Source: Couchioplanes caeruleus (lineage in GTDB: Bacteria > Actinomycetota > Actinomycetes > Mycobacteriales > Micromonosporaceae). Taken from it: 64,000 nt of DNA. Made by a program: the position numbers and the translations under genes. Positions 49,806-58,231 of this stretch are shown one piece after another. The number at the start of each line of letters is the position of its first letter. The stretch's first letter is position 1. The notes beneath the pieces are model-generated. The model saw nothing but the letters and a program-made list of their open reading frames with translations, searched no databases and was not told where the DNA came from. The stretch is from positions 7,746,501 to 7,810,500 of the forward strand of contig NZ_CP092183.1 of the NCBI RefSeq assembly GCF_023499255.1, written 5' to 3'.

Positions 49806-51434
49806 ATGCAGTTCGTCCTGGTCATCGTCGCGGCACTGCTCGCCGTCGCGCTGTACTTCTACGTCTGCGGGCTGCTCTTCGTCTACGTCACCGTCCCGGG
49901 CATGGTCCTCGGGCTGGGCCTCGGGCTGGCGGCCGGCGCGGTCGCCGGCCTCGTCGTCACCTTCATGGCGCTGTTCGGCGATCAGGGCGCCCGGGTGTTC
50001 ACGCCGGGCAAGGTCGTCGCGGGCAAGCTGACGATCCTGCGTACGCCTGCCGCGGTGCGGCCGGACTTCGCGTGGCCCGGGTACTTCGTGGTGCAGGTGT
50101 GGCTGGACTGGTGGACCATGGCCGAGCGGATGGCCGCGCTGCTGCAACCCGCCTGGCAGTGGTCCTGGAGCCAGGCTCGTCGATCGGGGCTGTTCGGGCT
50201 CGCCTGCTGGCCCCTGCTGCTCCCCGTGGCGGTCGCGCTGATCGGTGTGACCGCGGGAGCCGCCGCGGTGGCCGTACTCGTGCTCCTGGTCCTGGGCATG
50301 GTCACCGGCCTGGCGTGGATCGCGGGCGCGGCGATCACCGCGGTGCTGCGCACCCTGGACCGGGCCGGGCAGGTCGTCCGCCGGTCGGCCGGCAACTGCC
50401 CGCGCTGCTATCAGGTCTCGCCGATCCCGGTCTACCGCTGCGCCGGCCCGCACCGCGGCGACGAGTCGGGGCTGCACCACGACATCCGTCCCGGCCTGCT
50501 CGGCGTGTTCTACCGGCGGTGCGGCTGCGGGCGGCGGCTTCCCACGATGGTGCTGCGGGCGGCGCGGTCGATGGCGGCCCTGTGCCCGCTGTGCGGGGCC
50601 GACCTGCATTCGGGCGCGGGGGCGGCCACCGACGTGCGGGTGCCGATCTTCGGCGCCCCGTCGTCGGGCAAGACGCACCTGGTCATGGCGAGCGTGGTGG
50701 GGCTGCTCCGGCAGGGCGGCGACGTCAAGGTCACCCTCGCCGACGAGCACAGCAAGCGGACGTACACCACGTTCGCGGCGGTGATCGACGGCGGCGGCTC
50801 GGCGGTCAAGACCGACGCCGCCCACCAGCCGATCGCCATCACGCTGCGCATGCAGCAGGGCAAGCGGGACGCGCTGGTGCACGTGTACGACGCGGCCGGC
50901 GAGGCCCTGGCGAACCCCGAGCTGAACGAGAAGTTCCAGTACCTGGATGCCGCACGGACGCTCGTGTTCGTCCTCGACCCGTTCGCCATCCCCGACGTAC
51001 GCCAGCGCTACCAGCGTACGTTCGCCGACCTGTTCCGCACCGCGAACGTGTCGGCCGACCTGCCCGAGCCGTCGTACCAGAACATCGTCACGCGGCTGCG
51101 GCAGTACGGCGTACGCACCGAGCAGAAGCGCCTGGCCTTCGTGGTGTCCAAACGGGATCTGGTGCAGCAGCTGCCCGACATGAGCGGCCTGGCCGACGAC
51201 CCCGACGCGGTCCGGAGCTGGCTGATCGACCGGGGCGCGGACAACCTGGTCGCCTCGGCCGAGCGCGACTTCGGCACGGTGCGGTTCTTCTTCGTCTCCG
51301 CCAAGGACTCCGCTGCCGGCGGCGCCGGTCCGCTGCGGCCGTTCCGCTGGCTGCTCGACGACGAGCCGGTGCCGAAGCCCGTGCCGCAGCAGCCCACCGG
51401 CCACCGGCCGGCCCACCAGTACAACCGGACCTGA
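49806..51434 (+). CDS. Membrane-anchored zinc-ribbon GTPase
   Basis: The 542-aa protein has about four TM helices in the N-terminal 190 residues (first FVLVIVAALLAVALYFYVCG, two more around 135-170), zinc-ribbon cysteines (CPRC at 198-201, CGCG near 240, CPLC at 260-263), then a GTPase domain with P-loop GAPSSGKT (283-290), VYDAAGEAL switch II and a SKRD specificity motif near residue 440. It corresponds to the second GTPase of double-GTPase conflict systems and would carry the complex at the membrane. It follows the GAP1-like gene by 1 nt. A 57-aa TM gene follows 9 nt later. Confidence 0.85.
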   Translation: MQFVLVIVAALLAVALYFYVCGLLFVYVTVPGMVLGLGLGLAAGAVAGLVVTFMALFGDQGARVFTPGKVVAGKLTILRTPAAVRPDFAWPGYFVVQVWLDWWTMAERMAALLQPAWQWSWSQARRSGLFGLACWPLLLPVAVALIGVTAGAAAVAVLVLLVLGMVTGLAWIAGAAITAVLRTLDRAGQVVRRSAGNCPRCYQVSPIPVYRCAGPHRGDESGLHHDIRPGLLGVFYRRCGCGRRLPTMVLRAARSMAALCPLCGADLHSGAGAATDVRVPIFGAPSSGKTHLVMASVVGLLRQGGDVKVTLADEHSKRTYTTFAAVIDGGGSAVKTDAAHQPIAITLRMQQGKRDALVHVYDAAGEALANPELNEKFQYLDAARTLVFVLDPFAIPDVRQRYQRTFADLFRTANVSADLPEPSYQNIVTRLRQYGVRTEQKRLAFVVSKRDLVQQLPDMSGLADDPDAVRSWLIDRGADNLVASAERDFGTVRFFFVSAKDSAAGGAGPLRPFRWLLDDEPVPKPVPQQPTGHRPAHQYNRT

Positions 51435-51443
51435 GGAGCGGAC

Positions 51444-51617
51444 GTGCCGATCGACTCACCCCCCAGCCACCAGGTGTCCCGTTACGTCATCGCCCTGCTG
51501 CTGATCGCGGCGTTCGCGGCGGTCATCGTCGGGCTGGTCCTCGCGGGCGTGGACACCTCGGCCACCGAGGGCGGCAGGCGGATCATCGAGGAGGTGCGCA
51601 CGGCATGGCGGAGCTGA
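51444..51617 (+). CDS. Small single-pass membrane protein (57 aa)
   Basis: The frame starts at GTG 51444 (GAGGAG 4 nt upstream) and has one TM helix (VIALLLIAAFAAVIVGLVLAG) and a short charged tail (GGRRIIEEVRTAW). It overlaps the start of Hsp70 protein 2 by 13 nt, so it lies inside the operon and is probably translated. I do not recognise the family. It could anchor or signal through the membrane GTPase, as small TM proteins of polycistronic systems often do. Confidence 0.65.
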   Translation: MPIDSPPSHQVSRYVIALLLIAAFAAVIVGLVLAGVDTSATEGGRRIIEEVRTAWRS

Positions 51618-53206
51618 CCCCGTTCCTGGGCATCGACCTGGGCACCACGAACTCGGTGGCGGCATCCGTGGACGCCGAGGGGCGCCCGATGGTGCTGCGC
51701 AACCCGGCCGGCTCGGAGACCGTACCGTCGGTGGTGCAGTTCGTGTCCGCCGACGCCGTCCTCGTCGGCGATCAGGCCCGGGAGCTGGCCGCGGTCGACC
51801 CGGCGCACACCGTCGCGCTGGTCAAGCGGCTGATGGGCACCGACCGGCTGTTCGAGTTCCACGGCGCCGAGCACACCCCGGAGTCCATCTCCGCGCTCAT
51901 CCTGCGCGCCATCGTGGACGGGGTGCTGCCCCACCGCGACGGTACGCCGGTCCCGGCCGTCATCACCGTCCCGGCGTACTTCGGCATCCGCGAGCGAGAA
52001 GCGACGCAGCAGGCCGGGCTGCTGGCCGGGTTGCGGGTCCTGGAGCTGGTCAGCGAGCCGGTCGCGGCGGCGCTGCACTACCGTCCGCGCGGCGACGGGC
52101 CGGTCGTGGTCTACGACCTGGGCGGCGGGACGTTCGACGTCACCGTGTTGCGGGTCGACGGAACCGGTTCCCAGGTCGTGGCGGTGGACGGCGACATGGA
52201 CCTCGGCGGCGCCGACTGGGACCAGCGGCTGCGCGCCCACCTGCTCGACCGGTTCGTGGACCAGGTGGGCCCCGCGCAGGACCCGGCCGAGGACGCGGCG
52301 TTCATGACCGAGCTGACGCTGGTGGCCGAACGCGCGAAGAAGGCACTCACGCACACCCGCACGCACGAGGTCGCGCTGCGCCACGACGGGGCGACCGCAC
52401 GGATCACGGTGTCGCAGGACGAGTTCGCCGCGATGACCCGCGACCTCACCGATCGCACCGGCGACTGTGTGCGGCGCATCCTGGCCACTGCCGGGCTGGC
52501 GCCGGGCGACGTCGCCGACTGCCTGCTGGTCGGCGGCTCGACCCGGATGCCGCAGGTCGCCTCGGCGCTGCGGGAGTGGTTCGGCTGGAACCCGCGGTCG
52601 CACGACCCGGACCTGGCCGTCGCCAAGGGCGCCGCGCTCCGGGCCTGGCAGTTGGTGGACGCCGAGCAGGCCTGGGTCACCCCGGGATGGGGTACGGACG
52701 CCGTTCCGTCCCGCCCGTCCGCACCGTCGCCCACGCCGGCGACGTCCGTACCGTTCCTGAGTTCGGTGGTGCCCCGCAGCTTCGGCCTGCTGATCCACGA
52801 CAGCTCCGATCCGCAGGGCCGGCGCCGCTACATCCAGCACGTGATCCACCAGAACGAGCCGCTGCCGGCCGACGGGCACGAGATCAAGGTCGCCACGATC
52901 CTCAAGGACCAGGCGACCGTCCGCATCGAGGTGTACGAGCAGGCCGGCTTCGTCGAGTCGGCGGAGGTGGACGACAACCGCCGGGTGCTCGACGGCCAGC
53001 TCTCCGGGCTCCCGCCCGGGCTCAAGGCGGGGTCGCCGCTGATCGTGGCGCTGCACCTCGGCTTGGACGGGCGGCTGCGGGTGACCGCCCGGGAACCGCG
53101 CAGCGGCGTCTCGCTCAGCCTGGAGGCGTACGTGGACGGTGTGCTCGATGCCAACGACCGGCTGCAGCAGGCCGAGCGCCTGACCCGGTTGACCGTACGT
53201 CAGTGA
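51605..53206 (+). CDS. Hsp70-family protein 2
   Basis: The 533-aa protein has the Hsp70 ATPase motifs: LGIDLGTTNSVAASVD, VPAYFGIREREATQQAG, VYDLGGGTFDVTVLRV, and LLVGGSTRMPQVA. The C-terminal beta substrate domain (about 390-520) has FGLLIHDSS, IKVATILKDQATVRIEVYEQAGFVESAE and no helical lid. A Pro/Ser-rich insert (AVPSRPSAPSPTPAT, near residue 365) replaces the interdomain linker. It shares about the same layout as Hsp70 protein 1, from which it probably arose by duplication. No second GrpE-like gene accompanies it. Confidence 0.93.
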   Translation: MAELTPFLGIDLGTTNSVAASVDAEGRPMVLRNPAGSETVPSVVQFVSADAVLVGDQARELAAVDPAHTVALVKRLMGTDRLFEFHGAEHTPESISALILRAIVDGVLPHRDGTPVPAVITVPAYFGIREREATQQAGLLAGLRVLELVSEPVAAALHYRPRGDGPVVVYDLGGGTFDVTVLRVDGTGSQVVAVDGDMDLGGADWDQRLRAHLLDRFVDQVGPAQDPAEDAAFMTELTLVAERAKKALTHTRTHEVALRHDGATARITVSQDEFAAMTRDLTDRTGDCVRRILATAGLAPGDVADCLLVGGSTRMPQVASALREWFGWNPRSHDPDLAVAKGAALRAWQLVDAEQAWVTPGWGTDAVPSRPSAPSPTPATSVPFLSSVVPRSFGLLIHDSSDPQGRRRYIQHVIHQNEPLPADGHEIKVATILKDQATVRIEVYEQAGFVESAEVDDNRRVLDGQLSGLPPGLKAGSPLIVALHLGLDGRLRVTAREPRSGVSLSLEAYVDGVLDANDRLQQAERLTRLTVRQ

Positions 53207-53216
53207 GGGGTTTGTC

Positions 53217-53825
53217 GTGAGCGACTGGATCCGGCGCTCGTTCGACGCAGTGGGCGTCACGCAGTACAAGCCGGGCAAGCACCTGGCGGCCCTGCAGGAG
53301 CCGCATCTGGGCAAGGTCATCCTGTGCATCGACGTGAGCAGCTCGATGTCCGGCAATCCGCTGCAGGAGGCGGTCCGTGGCGCCCGCGAGTTCGTCGCGC
53401 AGGCGGTCGAGGGCCGCTACCGGGTCGGCCTGATCCTGTGGAACAGGTCCGTCGCCGTTTCGGTCCCGCTGTCGGCCGATCCCGGCCCGGTCCTGGCCGG
53501 CCTGGACCGGGCGTACTCCTCGGGCGGCACCAACGTCACGCCGACGCTGCGGGCCGGGATCACCGCGCTGGGTTCCCTGACCGGCGATCGGGTGCTGGCG
53601 GTCTTCGGCGACGGTGACATCGGGCCGGTGGCCCCCGCCGTGGCGGCCGCGCGGGAGGCGGCGGCGCTCGGCATCCGGATCATCGTGCGGGGACTGGGCA
53701 GCCATGCCGCCGCCTCGCTGGCCCAGATCGCGACCGAGGGACTGGAGGGTGCGGAGATCACCGGCAGCGGATCGATCGCCTCGGGCATCGCCGGGATGGC
53801 GACGTCGCTGCGGATGCGGTCCTGA
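53217..53825 (+). CDS. Cytoplasmic von Willebrand A domain protein
   Basis: The 202-aa protein (GTG 53217) is almost only a vWA domain: MIDAS motif IDVSSSMSG near residue 38, SSGGTNVTPTL (MIDAS Thr) near residue 102, and VFGDGDIGP. No signal peptide or membrane segment is seen, unlike the vWA protein at 32943. Stand-alone vWA proteins serve as metal-dependent adaptors in several bacterial conflict systems. It lies between Hsp70 protein 2 (10-nt gap) and the TPR-CHAT protease (1-nt gap), so it may connect the two. Confidence 0.9.
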   Translation: MSDWIRRSFDAVGVTQYKPGKHLAALQEPHLGKVILCIDVSSSMSGNPLQEAVRGAREFVAQAVEGRYRVGLILWNRSVAVSVPLSADPGPVLAGLDRAYSSGGTNVTPTLRAGITALGSLTGDRVLAVFGDGDIGPVAPAVAAAREAAALGIRIIVRGLGSHAAASLAQIATEGLEGAEITGSGSIASGIAGMATSLRMRS

Positions 53826-53826
53826 C

Positions 53827-56800
53827 GTGGACGCCTCAGCCGAGGCGGACGGCGTCGCCGCGCTCGACCGCTACGACCGCGCCGGCGACCCGGACGACCT
53901 GCGTACCGCCGGCCGTCTGCTCGGTGGGGTTCTCGTGGAGCGGCCGGACCATCCGGACCGGTCCCGGTGGGCGGCGCGGCTCAGCGACGGCTTCTCCGAC
54001 GAGGCGTACGACGGTGAAGCGCTCGAGGACTACGACGCCGCGATCGCCTGGGTCACCCGGCTCACGGCAGAGCCGGAGGCCCGGGAGCGGAACGTGGTCC
54101 GGCTCGCAGACCTCGCCTGGGACAGGTCCTGGGTCATCCGGTACGGCGGCGACGACACCGTGGACCCGGCCGAGGATCTGGACCGGCTGATCGGGCTGCT
54201 CGCCGATCTCGAGGACGAGCGGAACGGCCCGGTCGTCTCCCGGTACCTGCGGTTGTTGCACGGCATGGCGCTGGCCGAGCGGGCCGAGCTGGGCGGCGGG
54301 GAGGCCGGCGCCGCGATCGCCCTGTTGGAACCCGCGCTCGAGGAGCTGATCCGGCTTCCGGTCAGCGAGGACGGGACGGAGGTCGCCGACTGGGTCGGTG
54401 ACAACCGGCTCGCGTTGGCGGCGCACTCGCTGGCCGAGGCGTACCGGCGGCGGGGCGATCTGGACCGCGCCGTGGCCGTGCTGGAGCGCGCGCTCGCCGA
54501 CCACGCGACCGGTCTGCTGCGTACGCTCGTGTCCAGCAGCCTCGCGGCGACCCGGCAGGAGCGGTGGCACGACCGGACGGTGGCCGGCGATCACGTCGCG
54601 GCGGCCGCCGAGCTGAAGGCCGGCATCGCGGTCTGCGAAGCCGAGGAGGCCGACGATCCGTGGTTGCTCGCGCTGCACGGCGAGCTGCTGACCGCGCGCG
54701 CCGAGCAGGACGAGTCCGACGCCGACGCTCAGCTGGCCGCCGAACTGCTCGACCGGGCCGCCGAGCTGGTGACCGACGCGCCGGACGGGTGGCGGTTCTG
54801 GCGCTCGGCCGCCACCGCGCATCGCCTCCGCGCTCAGGAGCCGGGCGCGCTGGAGACGGCCGCCCGCCGGATCGAGAAGGCGCTGACGTACGTGCTGCCC
54901 GACGACGACCGCTTGACGATGCACGCCGACCTGCTGGCCATCGCCCACGAACGGGGCACGCCGGACCTGCGGGAGGCGCTGGGCGCCGGGATCCGGGCGT
55001 GGGACGCGGCCACGGAGGCCGATCCGGGGCTCCGCGCGGCGGTTGCGCTCCTCTTCGCGTACGGGTCCTTCGCAGCCGTCGCCGCCGACCTGGGTGACGT
55101 GGACACGGGCGGCATCCGGCGGCTCCTCGAGGCCGCCGCCGACCGGCCCGGCGCCGATGACGAGTGGCGGGCGCTGGTCGACTACGGCACCGGCGTGCTC
55201 GAGCACTACGAGGACATGCTCAACCCGGCACGGCCCGGCGACGGCGGCCTGCGCCGGCTGGCCCGGGCGGCGGCGTTCCAGCAGCCCGACGCCGACTTCG
55301 CGCAACGCCTCCGGCTGACCCTGGCGCTCGCCGGCCAGGCCGAGGCGAGCAGGACCGGCGACCGGCGCACCGCTGAAGCGGCCCGGCAGCAGGCCGATTC
55401 CGGCCGTCCACTGCCGGAGCGACCGGCGCCGGCGGCTCAGGAGCCGGTGAGCCCGGCCGACGTGCACGTCGTCGAGGTCTACTCGCGGCTGATGGAGCAG
55501 ATGCAGGCCAACGACATGATGGCGGTGGTGGCCACCGCCCGCGAGGCGCTGCCGGTCCTGGAGGCGTCGGAACCGTCCGGCCCGGACGTGGCATTCCGGA
55601 ACATGATCCGCGCGCTCGCCGCCCTGGGAGATCCCCACGGGTCGGCGCCCCTGGACATACCCGCGGTCGATCAGGACGGGGGCATGGGGGCCGTCGTGCA
55701 GTACGCCGGCGCGATGATGACGGCCACCGCGGCGCTCGGGCAGGCCATGTACCGCAACGATCTGCCCCGGATGCGGGAGATCGCCGGGACGGTGGAGCAG
55801 CTGATCGCGTCCGTACCGACCGACGACGGGCAGGTGCGGCTCGGCGCGGCCGCCCTGGCGGGACAGGCGCACCTGGAGATCGCCGGCCGGGCACCGGAGG
55901 CCACGGACCACGCGCGGCGGGCGGCCGACTGGTTCGGGCAGGCCCTCGATCACGCCGGCGGGGCCGGGCATCAGATGTGGTCCCGGCTGGCCATGGGCCG
56001 CGCCGAGGCGCTGCGCCACACCGGCGGCGACCACGCGGCCGGCCGCGCCCACGGCATGTCGGCGTTGCAGGGTCACGCCTGGCAGGTCTTCGCCCAGGCC
56101 GGCACGGACCATTCCATCGCCTCCGCGAAGCAGGCGGCGGCGGACGCGCGGAAGGTCGCCGGCTGGTGCCTGGCCGACCGGCGCCGCGACCCGGCCGCGC
56201 TGGATCAGCTGATCGCCGCGCTCGACGCCGGCCGCGGCCTGGTGCTGCGCGCGACCACGACCGCGCGGGCGATCGCCGACCAGCTGACCCGCGCCGGCCA
56301 CGCCGAACTAGCGGCCGAGTGGACGGAGACGGCCGGGCAGGGGCGCGACATGGTCACCGGGCTCGGCATGCCCGTCGGCTCCGGGTTGCAGGGCACCGAG
56401 GTCCCCGACGATCTGCGGCTGCGGGTGCTGCGCGCGCTCGGGGGTGAGCAGGTGCTCGGGTACGAGTCGATCACCGCCCGGGACGTCCGCGCGGCGCTGC
56501 GCGCGACCGGCACGCAGGCCCTCGTGTACCTGCTCGCCGCCGAGGACGGCCGGGAGGGCGCCGCGGTCGTCGTGCCGGCCGGTGGCCCGCCCATCGTGGT
56601 CACGCTGCCGCGCCTCGAGACCGGACCGGATTCGCCCGTACGGTGGTATGTCCGTACGCAGCCGCACACCACCTCGGCCCGCGCCGTCTCGACCGGACCG
56701 GACCGAGGCCCGGAGGATCGCGACCTCGGGCCGATCGCCGACCTCACCGACCCCGGCCGCGGCCTGGACGAGCTCTGCGCGTGGGCGGGGGACGCCGCGA

Positions 56801-57636
56801 TGAGCACCGTGCTGCGGGTCGTGCCCGGCGGTCCCGGTCGCCGTCTGGTGCTGGTCCCGATGGGGATGCTCGCGCTGGTGCCCTGGCACGCGGCTTTCGA
56901 CGGTACGCAGTCCCCACGCCGCTACGCAGCCGAACAGGCCGTCATCTCGTACAGCCCTTCCGCGCGCGCGTTCTGCACCGCCGCGACGCGACCGCGTACG
57001 CCCATCTCCTCGGCCCTGATCGTGGGTGACCCGACCGGCGACCTTCCGCACGCGGGCGCCGAGGCGCGGGCGATCCGAGACCGCTTCTACCCCGCCGGCA
57101 CGACAGCCAACACCCCGGACGAGGTCCTGCGCTGGGTCACCACCCGGCCCCGCGGAGCCGCCATCATGCACTTCGCCTGCCACGGTGCCGTGGACCCACG
57201 CCTGCCCGCCGACGCCCACCTCGTGCTGGGTGGGCACGCCGGCCTCACCGTGCGTACGCTGCTGGAGACTTCCCAGAGCGCCGAACTGGACGTCCAGGAA
57301 GTGTTCCTCGCGGCCTGCACCACCGGCGTCACGGGCCACGACCACGACGAGGTCCTCAGCCTCGCTACGTCGTTCTTGGCGGCCGGAGCCCACACGGTCA
57401 TCGGCTCCCTGTGGCCCGTACCCGACGACGCGACCTCACTGCTGATGTTCAAGGTGCACGAGCACCTGAGGGTGACGGGCTGCCCGCCGGGGGACGCCCT
57501 GCACCGCGCCCAGCTGTGGATGCTCGACCGGGACCGCGACGCGACGGGCATCCCACCGGACCTGCTCGAGGACTACCGGCCGGGAATGGAGTTCCCGCTG
57601 ACGTCATGGGCCGGCTTCACCCACATCGGACGCTAA
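53827..57636 (+). CDS. Large TPR-CHAT protease (active dyad), last gene of the operon
   Basis: The 1269-aa protein starts at GTG 53827, 1 nt after the vWA stop. Residues about 1-780 form long helical repeats (TPR-like). The C-terminal CHAT protease domain (about 960-1230) has catalytic His1119 in IMHFACHGAV and Cys1164 in VFLAACTTGVT, then GAHTVIGSLWPVPDDAT, and the tail LTSWAGFTHIGR. CHAT proteases, as in the Craspase TPR-CHAT enzyme, act on specific protein targets when activated. Here it would be the effector of the Hsp70/GTPase/vWA operon. Both catalytic residues are present, so a functional protease is likely; targets are unknown. Confidence 0.92.
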   Translation: MDASAEADGVAALDRYDRAGDPDDLRTAGRLLGGVLVERPDHPDRSRWAARLSDGFSDEAYDGEALEDYDAAIAWVTRLTAEPEARERNVVRLADLAWDRSWVIRYGGDDTVDPAEDLDRLIGLLADLEDERNGPVVSRYLRLLHGMALAERAELGGGEAGAAIALLEPALEELIRLPVSEDGTEVADWVGDNRLALAAHSLAEAYRRRGDLDRAVAVLERALADHATGLLRTLVSSSLAATRQERWHDRTVAGDHVAAAAELKAGIAVCEAEEADDPWLLALHGELLTARAEQDESDADAQLAAELLDRAAELVTDAPDGWRFWRSAATAHRLRAQEPGALETAARRIEKALTYVLPDDDRLTMHADLLAIAHERGTPDLREALGAGIRAWDAATEADPGLRAAVALLFAYGSFAAVAADLGDVDTGGIRRLLEAAADRPGADDEWRALVDYGTGVLEHYEDMLNPARPGDGGLRRLARAAAFQQPDADFAQRLRLTLALAGQAEASRTGDRRTAEAARQQADSGRPLPERPAPAAQEPVSPADVHVVEVYSRLMEQMQANDMMAVVATAREALPVLEASEPSGPDVAFRNMIRALAALGDPHGSAPLDIPAVDQDGGMGAVVQYAGAMMTATAALGQAMYRNDLPRMREIAGTVEQLIASVPTDDGQVRLGAAALAGQAHLEIAGRAPEATDHARRAADWFGQALDHAGGAGHQMWSRLAMGRAEALRHTGGDHAAGRAHGMSALQGHAWQVFAQAGTDHSIASAKQAAADARKVAGWCLADRRRDPAALDQLIAALDAGRGLVLRATTTARAIADQLTRAGHAELAAEWTETAGQGRDMVTGLGMPVGSGLQGTEVPDDLRLRVLRALGGEQVLGYESITARDVRAALRATGTQALVYLLAAEDGREGAAVVVPAGGPPIVVTLPRLETGPDSPVRWYVRTQPHTTSARAVSTGPDRGPEDRDLGPIADLTDPGRGLDELCAWAGDAAMSTVLRVVPGGPGRRLVLVPMGMLALVPWHAAFDGTQSPRRYAAEQAVISYSPSARAFCTAATRPRTPISSALIVGDPTGDLPHAGAEARAIRDRFYPAGTTANTPDEVLRWVTTRPRGAAIMHFACHGAVDPRLPADAHLVLGGHAGLTVRTLLETSQSAELDVQEVFLAACTTGVTGHDHDEVLSLATSFLAAGAHTVIGSLWPVPDDATSLLMFKVHEHLRVTGCPPGDALHRAQLWMLDRDRDATGIPPDLLEDYRPGMEFPLTSWAGFTHIGR

Positions 57637-57795
57637 AGGGAACCGAACCAGGCGGCTGCATTTCGGCTGGGCAACGTCACTGGCGCGGCGCCGTGCCACG
57701 AGTGGTCGTCCCGCAACGGGAGCCATGTGCGCATCCCGCTGGAGCACGTCCTGACCGCTCCGCTTCGCGCCGCCATCACCAGCCGGTGCCCGGCG

Positions 57796-58224
57796 CTACC
57801 GGCGTAGGAACTCGGCGGCTCGCGTGTACAGCACGTCGAAGGTCTCGCCCGGATCGAGCGCCTCGGCCACCGCACGTACGCGCGCCCGCTGACCCTCGTG
57901 CGCCTGCCAGTAGGACTCCGGCACCCGCCGCATCAACGCGTCGAGTAGATCACCCGGATAGAAGTCGCCCTCAGCCAGCGGATCCTGTTCGACGTGGTCA
58001 AGCGCCAGGGGTACGAGTGTGTCCAGCCCGATCTGCTGCGAGATGAGCAGGCGAAGCCCTTCGACGCCGATCTCACCGACCGGGCGCCGTCGCAGCGCGT
58101 ACGCCGTACTGATCAACCGGGTCGCATCGGCCGGCGGATCACCCCAACGATCATCCTCGATTTCTTCGAGCGACCGGCTTGTGTCGGACTCGGGCACCGG
58201 CTCTCCTTCATTCGTCGGCGGCAT
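57796..58224 (-). CDS. CdiI-like immunity protein for the Ntox28-type toxin
   Basis: The 142-aa protein has the pattern SLEEIEDDRWGDPPADATRLISTAYALRRRPVGE, LRLLISQQIGLDTLVPLALDH and DPLAEGDFYPGDLLDALMRRVPESYW, the hallmark of a contact-dependent growth inhibition immunity family (CdiI_2-like). It starts at ATG 58224, 7 nt downstream of the toxin stop, the usual toxin-then-immunity order. It would bind and neutralise the adjacent toxin domain in the cytoplasm. The stretch 57637-57795 between it and the CHAT gene contains no gene. Confidence 0.88.
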   Translation of the reverse strand: MPPTNEGEPVPESDTSRSLEEIEDDRWGDPPADATRLISTAYALRRRPVGEIGVEGLRLLISQQIGLDTLVPLALDHVEQDPLAEGDFYPGDLLDALMRRVPESYWQAHEGQRARVRAVAEALDPGETFDVLYTRAAEFLRR

Positions 58225-58231
58225 GGCGATC

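Noticed and set aside
53614..53826. Longer start for the second TPR-CHAT protein inside the vWA gene
   Set aside because: The added residues are an Arg/Pro-rich out-of-frame reading of the vWA gene; GTG 53827 follows the vWA stop directly.
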